Assembly: GCA_026545225.1 (NCBI GenBank)
Contig: CM048848.1
Coordinates: forward strand, 18,341,353-18,405,352
Reading direction: 5' to 3'
Length of the DNA: 64,000 nucleotides
Source: Cornus controversa
Taxonomy: Eukaryota > Streptophyta > Magnoliopsida > Cornales > Cornaceae
Below, piece by piece: positions 21,474 to 32,353 of the stretch (the stretch's first letter is position 1; each line of letters begins with the position of its first letter). A program made the translations under genes and the position numbers. The notes under the pieces are model-generated. The model was not told the DNA's origin. It did no database searches and was given only the letters and a program-made list of their open reading frames with translations.

Positions 21474-23854
21474 TCAGGTACGACAATTAAAGCAAGCGTT
21501 TGCCGTAGCCAAGAATGGACGACCTAGAATGATAGGAATATGTCGATTTGGATTTTGAACCGGTTCCGTGTCAAGGACTATGAAGTCCACCGAAAAGGAA
21601 AATTTGTCCACTTGAATGATTACATCCTCAATGATGCCACGTGGTTACTTCACCGAGCGGTCGGCAAGTTAAACACAACTGTGGTGGGCTTAAGTTCCCC
21701 CAAACCTAGTTGTTGGTAAATTGAGAATGGAAGCAAATTGACACTAGCCCCTAAATCAAGAAGTGCCCTTTCAAAAGATTGATTTTCGATGGTGCATGAA
21801 ATGGTCGGAGCACCCGGATCTTTGAATTTAGGAGGGGCTTGGTGTTGGAAAATGGAGCTTATGTTCTCAGTTAAGAGGACTTTCTTAGGAGCATTACTCC
21901 TAGATTTGCGCTTTTGAGTGCACAAGTCCTTCAAGAATTTAGCATAGGAGGGAATTTGCTGGATAGTATCAAGGAGAAGGAGATTGATCTCTACTTGTTT
22001 GAAGATCTCCATCATGTCTTGAATTTTCTCTCATTGCTTCCCAAAATGAGAAGGTTCCTTCAATCTTTGAGGAAAAGGAACCTGAAGTTCAAAAGAAGTG
22101 TCAAGATTTGGACTTGATGACGACACAACTTCACTTGCCTTTCCTTTTGGATTTAATGGGACGTTGTTCACATTTGGATTTAAGGGAAACAACTTTGGAT
22201 TTAATTGGGATTCTTTTGAATTTTTGGATTGCTCTTGGGATTCCTTTCTCTCTTCCTCCCCTACCTTGGAATTGATGATTTTACCACTCCTTAAGGTGGT
22301 GATTGATTGAACTTGCTCCGGAGGAGCATTACAAGATGAAGATGATGAGTCCTCAATCACATGAACACCCTTAGGATTCGCCAACGGTTGACTAGGCAAC
22401 TTACCTTCCTCCTTTCTATTCAAGGCATTAGCTAGTTGCCCGATTTGAGCTTCTAACCTAGCCATAGATTAAGCATTAGCTTCAAGCTTAGAGATTGATT
22501 GAGAGTGAGTTTGCAATAAGTGGGTATTAGCCTCAAGATTGCTTATCACTCTTTTTTCAAAGCCTTGGCTTCTCGGAGGAGGTGGTGGTTGTTGGTAATT
22601 AGATCTTTGATGGTAAGGTTGAGGATTTGGCCTATATTGAGGCAGTTGAGATTGGGAATGGAAAGAGTTTTGCCCTTGAAAAGGGGGACTTGATTCTTGA
22701 GGTTTCCATGAAAAAGCCGGATGGTTCTTGTAACCAGGATTGTACGTATTTGAATATGGATCATTCAACTGTTTAGAGTACAAGGCATTCGCTTGCTCTT
22801 GAGCATAATCGGGAAATTGCCTGGCAATAGGACAATCTCGCACAAAATGTGAAGTACTATAGCAAAACGAACACACTTCCTGATTTTGAACAGGTTAGCT
22901 TGGAGTAGGTAGCCCATTTTTCATGATTAGGTCCATTTTTCGGGATAAGACTTCTACTTGCATGGCAACCTCATCTACCCGTGAAATTTCATTCACTCCT
23001 CTACAAGGTTGGGTGGTCTTCCCTTTTCTAGTGGAGGAGTGTTGAGCTGAATTATTGCTTAGGATTTGAAAGAGTTTCCATGCCTCATCAGGGCTTTTCA
23101 AAAGGTATCCACCTCCACAAGCGGAGTCTATCATTTGTCTATGTTGCTCACTCACCCCATCGTAAAAACTTTGCACTAGCTGCTATTTTGGGACAGCATG
23201 ATGCGGACAAGATTTAAGAAGATCTTTTAATCTCTCCCATGTCTCATGAAATTGTTCTTGGTCAATTTGGGTGAATCCGGTGATTGCTCTCTGAATATCA
23301 CTCGTCTTTCCCATTGGGAAGTATTTTTTTAAGAACTCTATTTGCATCTCCGCCCAAGAATGGATTGAGTTAGGTTCTAAGGAATTGAACCAACTTCTAG
23401 CTTTATCTTTTAAGGAGAATGGAAACATACGCAGCTTTAGATCATCCTCCGTAAAGTGTGGTATAGGAATAGTGGAACACACCGAAAGGAAGTAATCTAA
23501 ATGCCGGTATGGATCCTCATTAGGGAGACCATGGAAGCTATTAAGAAGATTGATGGTGGAGGACTTTATTTCGAATTGATTTGCCGCTACATCCAAAAAT
23601 TGAATACATGAAGGTACTTCAAATGTAGTCGGAAGATAAAAGTCCATAAGCAACTCTCCTTGAGGAGGCGGAGGTGGAGGTGGTTGTTCATGATTAAAAG
23701 GAGGTAGTCCGGGAGGTTGTCTCTCATTTGGGTTCATGTTTTCAGTCCTAGGCAATATAGGGTTCCTAGAGGTTCCTCTACGTTGTCTAAGTGTTCTTTC
23801 AAGTTCAATATTACAAGGAAGCAAAGGAAGTGACAATGAACGTCTACCTAGCAT
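21474..23854 (-). pseudogene. Athila gag and protease
   Basis: A single minus-strand frame from 23854 to 21650 is broken by stops at 23183, 22895, 22469 and 22031. It encodes the capsid-like domain (about 23650-23190; LKLRMFPFSLKDKARSW), the continuation at 23176 (SACGGGYLLKSPDEAWKLF), a zinc-knuckle-like CSFCYSTSHFVRDC near 22870 (Cys-x2-Cys-x5-His-x4-Cys), a Pro/Gln/Asn-rich linker, and the protease motif ALLDLGASVNLLP (about 21760). A frameshift at about 21660 separates the end of protease (ILGRPFLATANA) from pol. The domain order and Gag sequence are typical for Athila. The product would assemble virus-like particles in the cytoplasm if intact. Confidence 0.9.
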
Positions 23855-24120
23855 GCATTAATAGTAGAACAACACCTCAATACGCAAAATAAACAATAAT
23901 ATATACAAAAAAAATGAATGAACTCAAACCCACTAATTTTAGACTTTATACTCACAACGGGTTCCAACTTTGATCCTTTTAGATGCCCGCTATGTGGTAT
24001 ACCTAAAATCAAGAAATTTGAGAATTAAGAACAAGATATATACAAAAAAAGAATGAAAGAATTTCTAGCCTAAGAATTAAACCAGATTTAATCTCTCAAT
24101 GACGACAATTAAACCGTAGT

Positions 24121-24137
24121 CCCTGGCAACGGCACCA
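24121..24137 (-). other. Athila primer-binding site
   Basis: The minus strand reads TGGTGCCGTTGCCAGGG six bases after the 5' LTR. It differs at two positions from the TGGCGCCGTTGCCGGGG typical of Athila elements, which prime from tRNA-Asp. Confidence 0.85.
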
Positions 24138-24143
24138 AAATTT

Positions 24144-25544
24144 TGATGTGGCTTTGACTTCAATTATATTGTAAGCTTAATTTTGCCCCTTTTTATCAAA
24201 ATATAATTAAACCACTCGCAAGAGCACGAATCTTTGTAGATACGGTTCTATATAGAGGGTATCGATCCCACAAGGACTAGTCGTAATTATCTTAAAGAAA
24301 GATTAATTCCACTTTAATCCTAAAAACAGGGTTTTGAGTTTTTGTTTATAAAACTATTGTATGAATGTAATACCAATAAAATTAAAGAGTAAAGGATGGG
24401 AGAGAGAACTAGGGGTGGTTTTCACCACTAGCCATTCACATATTCATAAGTGTAGCAAGCATGGGATTCAAAAATTAAATGCCTAACAATGTCATTAGGC
24501 TTGTGACCTCAATGACATATCAAAAGATTAATGTGTGTGCTAACCTATCATAATCCATCTTCAATAAGCATAGCTCTTCAACCTAACTAACTACATAATT
24601 ACCCTACTCTCTAAGTGAACCTACATGTATCCAAACTACCTATCTTGGCATGGTTTATACAAGCAAACACCACACATTCATTTAAACACCATTATCTAGC
24701 CATCATTTGTACTTCTTGTGGAATATGCAAATGTTGTGCATTCAAATGACAAAGTCTACTCTAAGACAATAATAAATTTCATATCAAATGAATATATATA
24801 AGAAATGTATAAGTGTACATTGTCACTAGACTAGATAATCAACATTTAATTACAAATCCCAAAGTGCTACAAAAATGAACAAGTTTACATGGCTAGGGGC
24901 TTCAACAACACCCTAGTAGAGAAGTTAGTTGCTCATGGTTGCCTTGCACTCTTCCATTGATGGAGAAGATGAAGCTTCTTGGTCTGGTTTAGCTCCTCTT
25001 TCTCCTCTCCCGAAGGTCTCTCCTTGTGTATTCTAATGTGTATGAGAGATATATGTGAGAAATGTGGCTTTTTTGTGCTTTATGGCTCCTTTTCCAACCT
25101 TGGGGCCCACCATATATATATATATATCAATATATATATATCCATTATATCAAGAAGGTCCCCAAGGGTCTTGTTCAAGTCAAACAATCCCCCTAAGTCA
25201 TGCAAAAAGGGCGATTTTGTTGCAAGTGGGAGAGTAGGTGAGCAAGTGGGCAAGTGGCTTCTGCAGAATCTCGATCAATCGAGATTGGATCTCGATTGAT
25301 CGGGATTTCGATCAATCGAAATGAGATCTCGATCAATCGAGATCTCGATTGATCGAGATGCCTTGGCTGCAATTTCTGATTTTTCTCTTCAGCTGCAAAT
25401 AGCCTCAAAATTTTGCTCTTTCTACTACAAGGCCTGCAATACATAAAAAACACAAAAATACCGTAAACATATCTCGGTAAATGTAGAAACGGAACAACAT
25501 ATGCAATAAAGAGGGTTCAAATGCATAGAATTGAACACTTATCA
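24144..25544 (-). repeat. Athila 5' LTR (1401 bp)
   Basis: TGATGTGG...TTATCA, nearly identical to 10230-11618. The palindrome cluster at 25266-25361 has five units against four in the 3' LTR, one of the few length differences between them. Confidence 0.96.
25266..25361. repeat. Five TCGATYRATCGA palindromes in the 5' LTR
   Basis: ATCTCGATCAATCGAGAT, ATCTCGATTGATCGGGAT, ATTTCGATCAATCGAAAT, ATCTCGATCAATCGAGAT and ATCTCGATTGATCGAGAT. The third is perfect here but mutated in the 3' LTR. Confidence 0.9.
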
Positions 25545-25549
25545 GACAG

Positions 25550-26737
25550 CGAATTGATGATGTAGAAAATTACGTGATCTGGTTTGACTCGAACTACCTG
25601 CAAAATAGAGTAATTAGGACCAAGGCCGGGTAGAGTCGGTGTAACTTTGCTTATTAGATCTCCATGATTTTTCATGTAAAAATCTTAGTGTCATCTCTCA
25701 CTTTGCTCTTACTTTATTGTTAATGCTTACATGTAATTGATTTATTGAATCGAAAAAGAATCTGAAAATCAATCTAACTAGTTTTCTATTTCAGTTAGAT
25801 CAACTTCCTCATTGCAAGTACATACAATATTAATAAGCCCCCATAAAGTATGTGAAATTTAGATAGGAAAATATTTCATATAGTGTTTGAACAAGCAAAA
25901 AGCTAGAGTGAAATAGAGTCATCTATATTAAATATCAACATAATTACAACAATAAAATCAACATAGACATGCTTTGCAAAAGACAATGTGCTAAGGCTCC
26001 ATTTTTATGCGACATCAGAACACCATGTAAGCCTTTCTGTCCAAGGTGAAGAAAAAAAATCCATTAATTGATTTAGACGAGTAGTATTCAATGGATAAAC
26101 TTACCTATACCGTGAAGATGGATAATCCAATCATAGGCTCAAACTGTCGAGCAATCTATATAGTTTGTATTCGGGGGGATTGGTCTATGGCATTGACATG
26201 ATGAATCTCCATGATCACCAGAATCCTAAAATGGAAGTGCTTAAATTGAGTGTTCAAAGAAAGTACATTAAACTTTTTAAAATGCTAAATAAAAAGCTGA
26301 GGGTCTCACTTGAAATGATAAACACAACCCAAAGGTTCAATTTACAGGGACATATAAATGCATTTCCAATTATTTTAAAAGAAATCTTATGCTCCAATTG
26401 ATTTAGTATTGTATTTAAAAATGATATAATTGGACACCATTTATTTAGGTTCAAAAATTTTCATATAATTGAAGCTGAACTTGTGTGGGAGGATTATTTG
26501 TATGCTCAGACATTATGAATCTTCTTTAGGATACATATAAGTTGCTAGAAGATATAATTGAAGATTGAAAATGAAAATGAATATGGTTGAGTCACTATAA
26601 CTAATAATGAAGAAATATTTTTCCTTTGTTCCTAAAAAGAAAGAAAAGGAGGAAGGAAGAAAAACTAGCAGAAATAATATCAGTCGGCATAGTGGTTTGA
26701 GCATCTTTTTCGGTTCCTGGCTTACTTCATTTAGCAA
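25550..26737. other. Non-coding flank between Athila and the segmental duplication
   Basis: AT-rich. The first 100 bp (GATGATGTAGAAAATTACGT...) look like the LTR end of the older element described at 9991. A 78-codon frame at 26165-26401 has no recognisable features. No gene called. Confidence 0.35.
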
Positions 26738-27250
26738 AACGTGTTCTGTTGGACCCCTGCTGGGAACAGTAACTTGAGGTGAGTTCTTACTACAGGTAGA
26801 AATGTGCTTGCTAATTGGTTTCCTACAGAAATTTGACAATTGATAATTTTGTGAAAGGAGAAATGTGCTTTCTAATTGGTGTTGCATGTACAAAGTAAAT
26901 GGTGACTAACCTGTTGTAGCGAGTGATTTATTATCACTCTCATTTGATCTTTTTCAAATTTGTTATTTTTTTTGTTAAGAAATACACCTATCCTTCTAAA
27001 TGAGACTTGAGCCTACACCACTCCTTTAGGGGTGGCAGAGTTAGCTAACATCTGGTAATTTTTTTATTCGCTATAATTGTACTGTTCTGGTTGATGTTGA
27101 AGTCAATTGTAGAATCACTTAAACACTTAGCAGAGGAGTTGGTAGGGAATTGTGTATCAAAGCCAATCCCCAGCCGGAAATCGAGGTAGCATACACAAGC
27201 CCGTGTGAGTCAGGCCAGCGAGAACGTTGGATCCCAAGAGGGGGTGATTA

Positions 27251-28036
27251 TGATGTCCCACATCGTCGGGGTGGGGAGGAGGTTGTTGGCACTTATATGT
27301 GTGTCTGACCCCTAACTGTGTCGACGCATTTTGAGGAAAACAGTGAACACCAAGAGGAGAGAGTGAAAATTAAACAATATCTACACGGTGTAGGGCAGGT
27401 CGTGATAGAGAGATTCTGTGTTTACACAATCTAGGGTTTTCCTTAGACTTCATCTAGGGTTTTTCTTAGAATTTATCATATGTGATTGAGTGTTCAACAA
27501 GGAGAAGTACGTCAGCATACCGAGGCAAATCAATTCATCCAATGTGAGAATTGAACAGAATATTTGAACAACCATGGAGAAGCAGATCGCGTGGAGCAAG
27601 TCTCGTGACGAAGCGGATGAAGGGCCTAAAGACTCTTTAGTGTAAGTTCGGCTACGGTTTGTGTCAAGAGATAACTACGGTTTCTAGGGTATGCTAATTG
27701 TCAATCTAGTTGTAACCTTTTTCTCATAGTTATTTGTTCATTGGTGGACTAGGCCCCATGGTTTCTTCCTATTGAGGTTTTCCACATAAAAATGTCCTAG
27801 CTCACTATTTAATTTCATGTTTATATGAATTTTTTAATTGAATACAAAGGAAAAACAGTAACAAACTAAAAATTCAAATCATAATCAGCAAGAATTTAGC
27901 AAATAACTAAAATTTGAAATTAATATCCGTAAAACATATTCAACCCCCCCCCCCTCTAGGTCTAATTCACTGCACACACTCTGACCTAATCAAATCGTTG
28001 GATAACAATAACATACTCAACAATTAGTATGAGAGC
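27251..28036 (+). mobile_element. Copia LTR and PBS fragment (copy 1)
   Basis: LTR-like DNA begins TGATGTCCCACATCG (27251) and ends ACTCAACA (28022). It is followed by ATTAGTATGAGAGC (28023-28036), a slightly changed initiator-Met PBS. A gag-like start (ATGGCCCGATTAG, 28089) follows, but the frame fails quickly. The element replaced the end of the signal peptidase gene in the ancestor of both copies. Confidence 0.6.
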
Positions 28037-28869
28037 ATTTAATTGTAGATTTATCAAAAACCATTCCTAAATAAGTTTCGAAGCTCTCATGGCCCGATTA
28101 GTTAAAACATGGAAGAGGAAGTCGGAGGATCTCCTACTATCTCTGACAAGGTCCGCTTAGGATGAAGAAGTTTGAAGCTTCTTTTAGCCCGAGTTACCAA
28201 GCAAAGCAGGAAAAAGAAATTTCAAAACCCAAACACCCCGTGCTAATAAAAGAAACAAGCACAACTAGTATTGTTTGTTGTGAAATATAGAGAAATCAAT
28301 TTTTGACCTATTCTTCATTAAGCAACTTAAACCATATAGGAGAACTTAAAACACTAAAAGAAAGTGACATTCAATCATCAAAAATTTGTTAGAATGAAGT
28401 CATGGAGTAGGGAGAGCAAAATAGATAGTGAAGACACAGTATCAATACCCAAAGTCTGTCTCCAATCCTAGTCAGGTCAGATTCCTAAAGGTCTATGACA
28501 GCACATGACATATCTTCCAACAATCTTTTTCAGAGGAAGGGGTCCCCTGTAAATCAACCAGAAAAGTTCAAGAAAAGAGTAATGAGCTGAAGAAATGTGG
28601 CTTGGGAGTTTAGACCCAAAGCCACCAAGACAAAGGTAGACCAGTCAAACCTTCTCCTTTTCTTCTGTAGTTTTTCCCACTTCTCGCTATATTTTCAAGG
28701 TAAGTTTGTCCTCTCTTCTATTTTCACCTTGAGACTCAAATCGTATTGAGCTGATCAAGAACCAAGGTGTTGATAAAAAGGTGTTCGTGGGCTTCACCAA
28801 ACTCACATCCTTTCACCTTATGAGTTGACAAGGTGAAGGTGCTGCATGGAGAACTAATTGGTTTCATTA
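28037..28869. other. Decayed copia internal sequence and intergenic DNA (copy 1)
   Basis: No usable frame. It is shared with 43207-44042 in copy 2. Confidence 0.4.
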
Positions 28870-29649
28870 TTAACCCCAAGAGTTTCTACGTGTAATTTGG
28901 CACACAGTTAAGTTCGTTATGTATATTGGTCGCTCTGCTATAAAATCTTCATTCTGGGTGACCCCATTGACATAGAGCCAGCCATGACGAACCTGCAAGA
29001 TATTAGAGAAACAATTCATGAGTAGCACCCAACATTGGTGCAGTGCGGTTAACGAATACAAAACTAATAATATATGTACATCATTTTCAATTAAACCCAA
29101 TCCAAAATGTGTGCCATTAACAAGTCACCAGCTACTCATCAATATTGATAACATCATGAAACATATAAACCTCCAATGAAGCAAAGACCTTGAAATAAAT
29201 TTGTGGACAGAACACTTTCTTGTTTCTCAAAAGACTACACAGGTAGCTACCAAGTATGGTCAACCATCAACTTGATCAAATTGTATAGAAAAAAATAATT
29301 TATTCTTCATTTTTCTTACATGGGAATAGGGATTAAATTCAAATGTTGAAGTTTACAGCCGGTGTATATTGACGAGCGAAAGGCATAGGGTTAAAAAATT
29401 GGATATACCTCAACCAAGTCTCCTGCTCTTGCCACAATTCATTTTATGAGAATTTCTTCCTCCATGAAACCAGGTTGCTGTAGGAAATCATGAAGATAAG
29501 AGGTGCATTTAGGACAAGATGCAGTAAAGAGAAAATGAAATTTTAATGAACAACAAACACTAAAGCACAGAAATCAATCAAATTTTCTGCTGAACTAACA
29601 AACCTGTGCCGGAGCTCAGAAAATAACAATATCATGTATAGCAGGATGT
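28870..29649 (-). pseudogene. Plastid-type signal peptidase I (chloroplast processing peptidase), three exons, copy 1
   Basis: Three minus-strand exons with good splice sites are visible: 29649-29604 (HPAIHDIVIF, then a stop, APAQ), 29477-29409 (QPGFMEEEILIK, stop, IVARAGDLVE) and 28992-28870 (VRHGWLYVNGVTQNEDFIAE...). Together they match the central part of plant type I signal peptidases of the plastid envelope/thylakoid. The IK*IVARAGD segment carries the catalytic lysine of the family, which is still present. The Ser-containing upstream exons and the C-terminal GDNRNNS box are missing. The reading frame slips after NLT, and a copia fragment lies where the end should be. Two in-frame TGA codons show that it is dead. 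It lies just downstream of the cyclin gene on the same strand. Confidence 0.72.
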
Positions 29650-30486
29650 CTAATGAAGTATGAGACCTGAATAAGTCGTAAAGAAATAATGCTTTAGCAG
29701 AAATCAGGAGTTGAAAACACTAACTATAATTAACAGCAACAACAATAATAGCTATTTGAATCTTTATCATACTTTTGACCATAGCCATAACCATTTTTAA
29801 AATGAACAATATACTAGAGGATTTCAATGTCAAAAAAATTAAATGATGGCAGAACATGTGAATTCCATTGATTCCACTTCACTGTTTTCCTTGAAAAGTT
29901 CCAAACAACCAAAAGATTAATCTCCCAAAGTTTGTCTTAGAAAGCCAAACCTTGTATTATAGCTAACCTGATAAAGAATGTTTATTATATCATACTTCCA
30001 ATTTCATAAAGAAATTTCTTTTTTATATCTATGAAACAAGGGATTGTTTCTTAAAGTAATGAGATGAGAATCTTTGTCATTAGACTATCCTCTTGAGGTT
30101 TATGTGGTCATTGGTTGATGTAATGGTATTTGGATAGAAAAGTGTGAGAACTCAGGGTTGAGTCTTAAAATAACTAATCACTTTGTATAAGATAATGTAA
30201 AAGAAACATTTGTATCTAGCTTTACTCACAAGAGAGATTATTTCAATGTATGTGATGGTCACTTTAATTTGGCCTTTCGAACTAGGGTTTATTTTCCATG
30301 AATCTCATGAAATTATATTCCATTTAAAAAAATAATGATTTGATTCTCCTTCAAAGCTTGACCTAATGTAATGTTGTTCCATTCTGGTACTCCCAATTTC
30401 CACAACAGATGAAATGTATACTTAAAAGTATTAAGAAAGCAAGACACTGGCACTGGATTTCTTAAAGTCATCTTGCTGAAACCTTT

Positions 30487-30523
<37 letters not shown>

Positions 30524-30912
30524 TAATGGAAATAGAAGCAAATTTCACTGCTCATATCACTGGTAAGGAGATCACATTCTGCTGTGAAGTCTGTTCTTCA
30601 CCTTCCTAGTATTTTGGTTAATCCATGCAATAAAAGGAATGGTTAGAATAGATTGGATTAATCAATGCCCCATTTACCTTTTACATAACTTTTTGTAATT
30701 GAAAATTCTACCATCTTGGCAGGTAAATTAGAAAAATGAGGAACTCTCATCATATTGCTTGGCATGAAACATATATATATATATTTTATCCCACTGTCTA
30801 CGAATCCTAGAACCCCTGACCTTAGGTGAGGCCGGTCAAGGGGGAAGAATTGAATCCAATACCTTAGAAGATGATTTGCACCTGAAGTCCATCCAACAAA
30901 GCGTCGGAACAG
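29650..30912. other. Spacer between signal peptidase and cyclin remnants (copy 1)
   Basis: AT-rich DNA with a (TA)n run at 30490-30519 (shorter than the matching run at 45564-45607). No exon recognised on either strand. Confidence 0.45.
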
Positions 30913-30941
30913 TTATATGACTGCCTTTCCTCAGCTGATCA
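30913..30941 (-). pseudogene. Last few codons of the cyclin A copy 1, cut by the Sirevirus block
   Basis: Aligned with the intact last exon at 46001-46090, only the final codons and the stop (TTA at 30913-30915 on the plus strand) survive. Homology ends at GCTG near 30941, where retrotransposon-associated sequence begins. Confidence 0.65.
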
Positions 30942-32353
30942 CAACAAATATAGAAGAGGAAGAGTGTAAGTAAGTTGGAGTGTTTTAGAGAGCTCGAGGG
31001 TGAGAGTTTAAGAGATATGAGTGTGTGTGCGAGTGTACAAAGAATGCCACTTAAAACATTTAGGCACGCGCGCGGATTTCATCAAAATTAGGCATCCGCT
31101 AAGTGCGACCGGTCCTCATATTTGGGGACCGGTCCAACTTCTTTTGGTTCCTCAGAACCTGCAGAAGTGCGACCGGTGCTCAATAATGGGGACTGGTCCA
31201 ACTTTGTGAATTATAAAAAATTACACTTTGGACCTCTAATTCACCAAAAACACATCTTTTCAATCCTAATTTGACAATTAAGCACATAAAGAGTGAAAAA
31301 TAAACACAAAATCAATATGAAACATATTTTTGGATTTTTGAAAAAATTTCAAACAAAACAAGAATAAAAATAAAAATAAAACATGAATAATCTTATGAGA
31401 ATAATTAAAGCATATTTTTCAGAGAATAACATGAGTTCTAAAATTTCTGAAAAATTTCAAATATTTATAAATGCAGAATTTTAAAACCCATAATTTATCA
31501 ATAAAATTCATTCTCAAATTCATATTCATGACACAATTTCCAACACACAAATATTTATAAAATTTTAGAAATTCATCTAATAAATCCATGTGTGTGTGTG
31601 CAATCCAGCTTCATCAAAAATTAATCAAATTCCTTTGATCCATCTTATAAAACATATTGGATAATAAGCAAATATAACTTTACATGATCAATCATTTATT
31701 ATTCTTTCATTTATTTTTTTCTTTTTCTAAGACGGTGGCTTTCACTCTTACGGGCAGCCAGCTATTTTCCTCAAAACAACTCTTTAATTTTTTAAAGATA
31801 TCTCATTGGAGATTTACATTGTGGTGGAAGCTACAAACACATCTCGAAGGTAGCCTTTTTCTTTTGTCTTAGATATTTAGCAAATTTTCATCATTTCATT
31901 TTTTTTTCTGCTGAATAAAAACATAATTTTTTTTTTCATCATTTTTCTTTTGTTGATCATTTAAGCTTTCAATTACAATATACTCTAGTCAACTTCACAT
32001 TAGTTTTCAATCAATTCTCTCAGAGTTGGACTAGTGCACAAATTGTATGGACTCAGAAGATTTATCTCTACAAAGAAATAAATACAGCATATTGGTTATT
32101 AATGCTTTGATCATAAAATCAAGTACTTCATTCATTGACAAACTAAGTGTCCCAATTATGCATTCACAAATCAAAGTGAAATTAAAAAGAAATATAAAGA
32201 AATCACATTATTTCTCAAAAAAATATCATTATCATAATCTCATATGATTATTACTAAAAATAAACAAAACCTATCCTAACCAAAAAGATATGGTCCAATG
32301 AAAAATAAATAATGAACATAAGCTCAGTCCATGACCATCAAAGTCCTAATGAC
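30942..32353. other. Non-coding left part of the Sirevirus block
   Basis: AT-rich. It contains repeated GACCGGTC words (31107-31180, for example GGGGACCGGTCC) that also occur once in the LTR (35429). No pol remnants were found in any frame. Confidence 0.45.

Larger units (their letters stand above)
10230..25544 (-). mobile_element. Full-length Athila retrotransposon (Ty3/gypsy, non-chromovirus), 15.3 kb
   Basis: Two LTRs (10230-11618 and 24144-25544) bound the element, and a perfect 5-bp target duplication GACAG lies at 10225-10229 and 25545-25549. Reading right to left on the minus strand: 5' LTR, PBS, gag-protease (23854-21650), pol with RT, RNase H and integrase (21473 to about 18210), a palindrome-rich spacer, a GC-rich ORF (17120-15897), a long 3' non-coding region and a PPT at the 3' LTR. 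Stops, frameshifts and an altered RT active site show it can no longer encode its own transposition. A foreign solo LTR (13394-15870) is nested in it. The two LTRs remain very similar, so insertion is comparatively recent. Confidence 0.96.

Noticed and set aside
30490-30519. (TA)n as a promoter TATA region
   Set aside because: It lies between two pseudogenes, and the duplicate has a longer run. Ordinary microsatellite variation.
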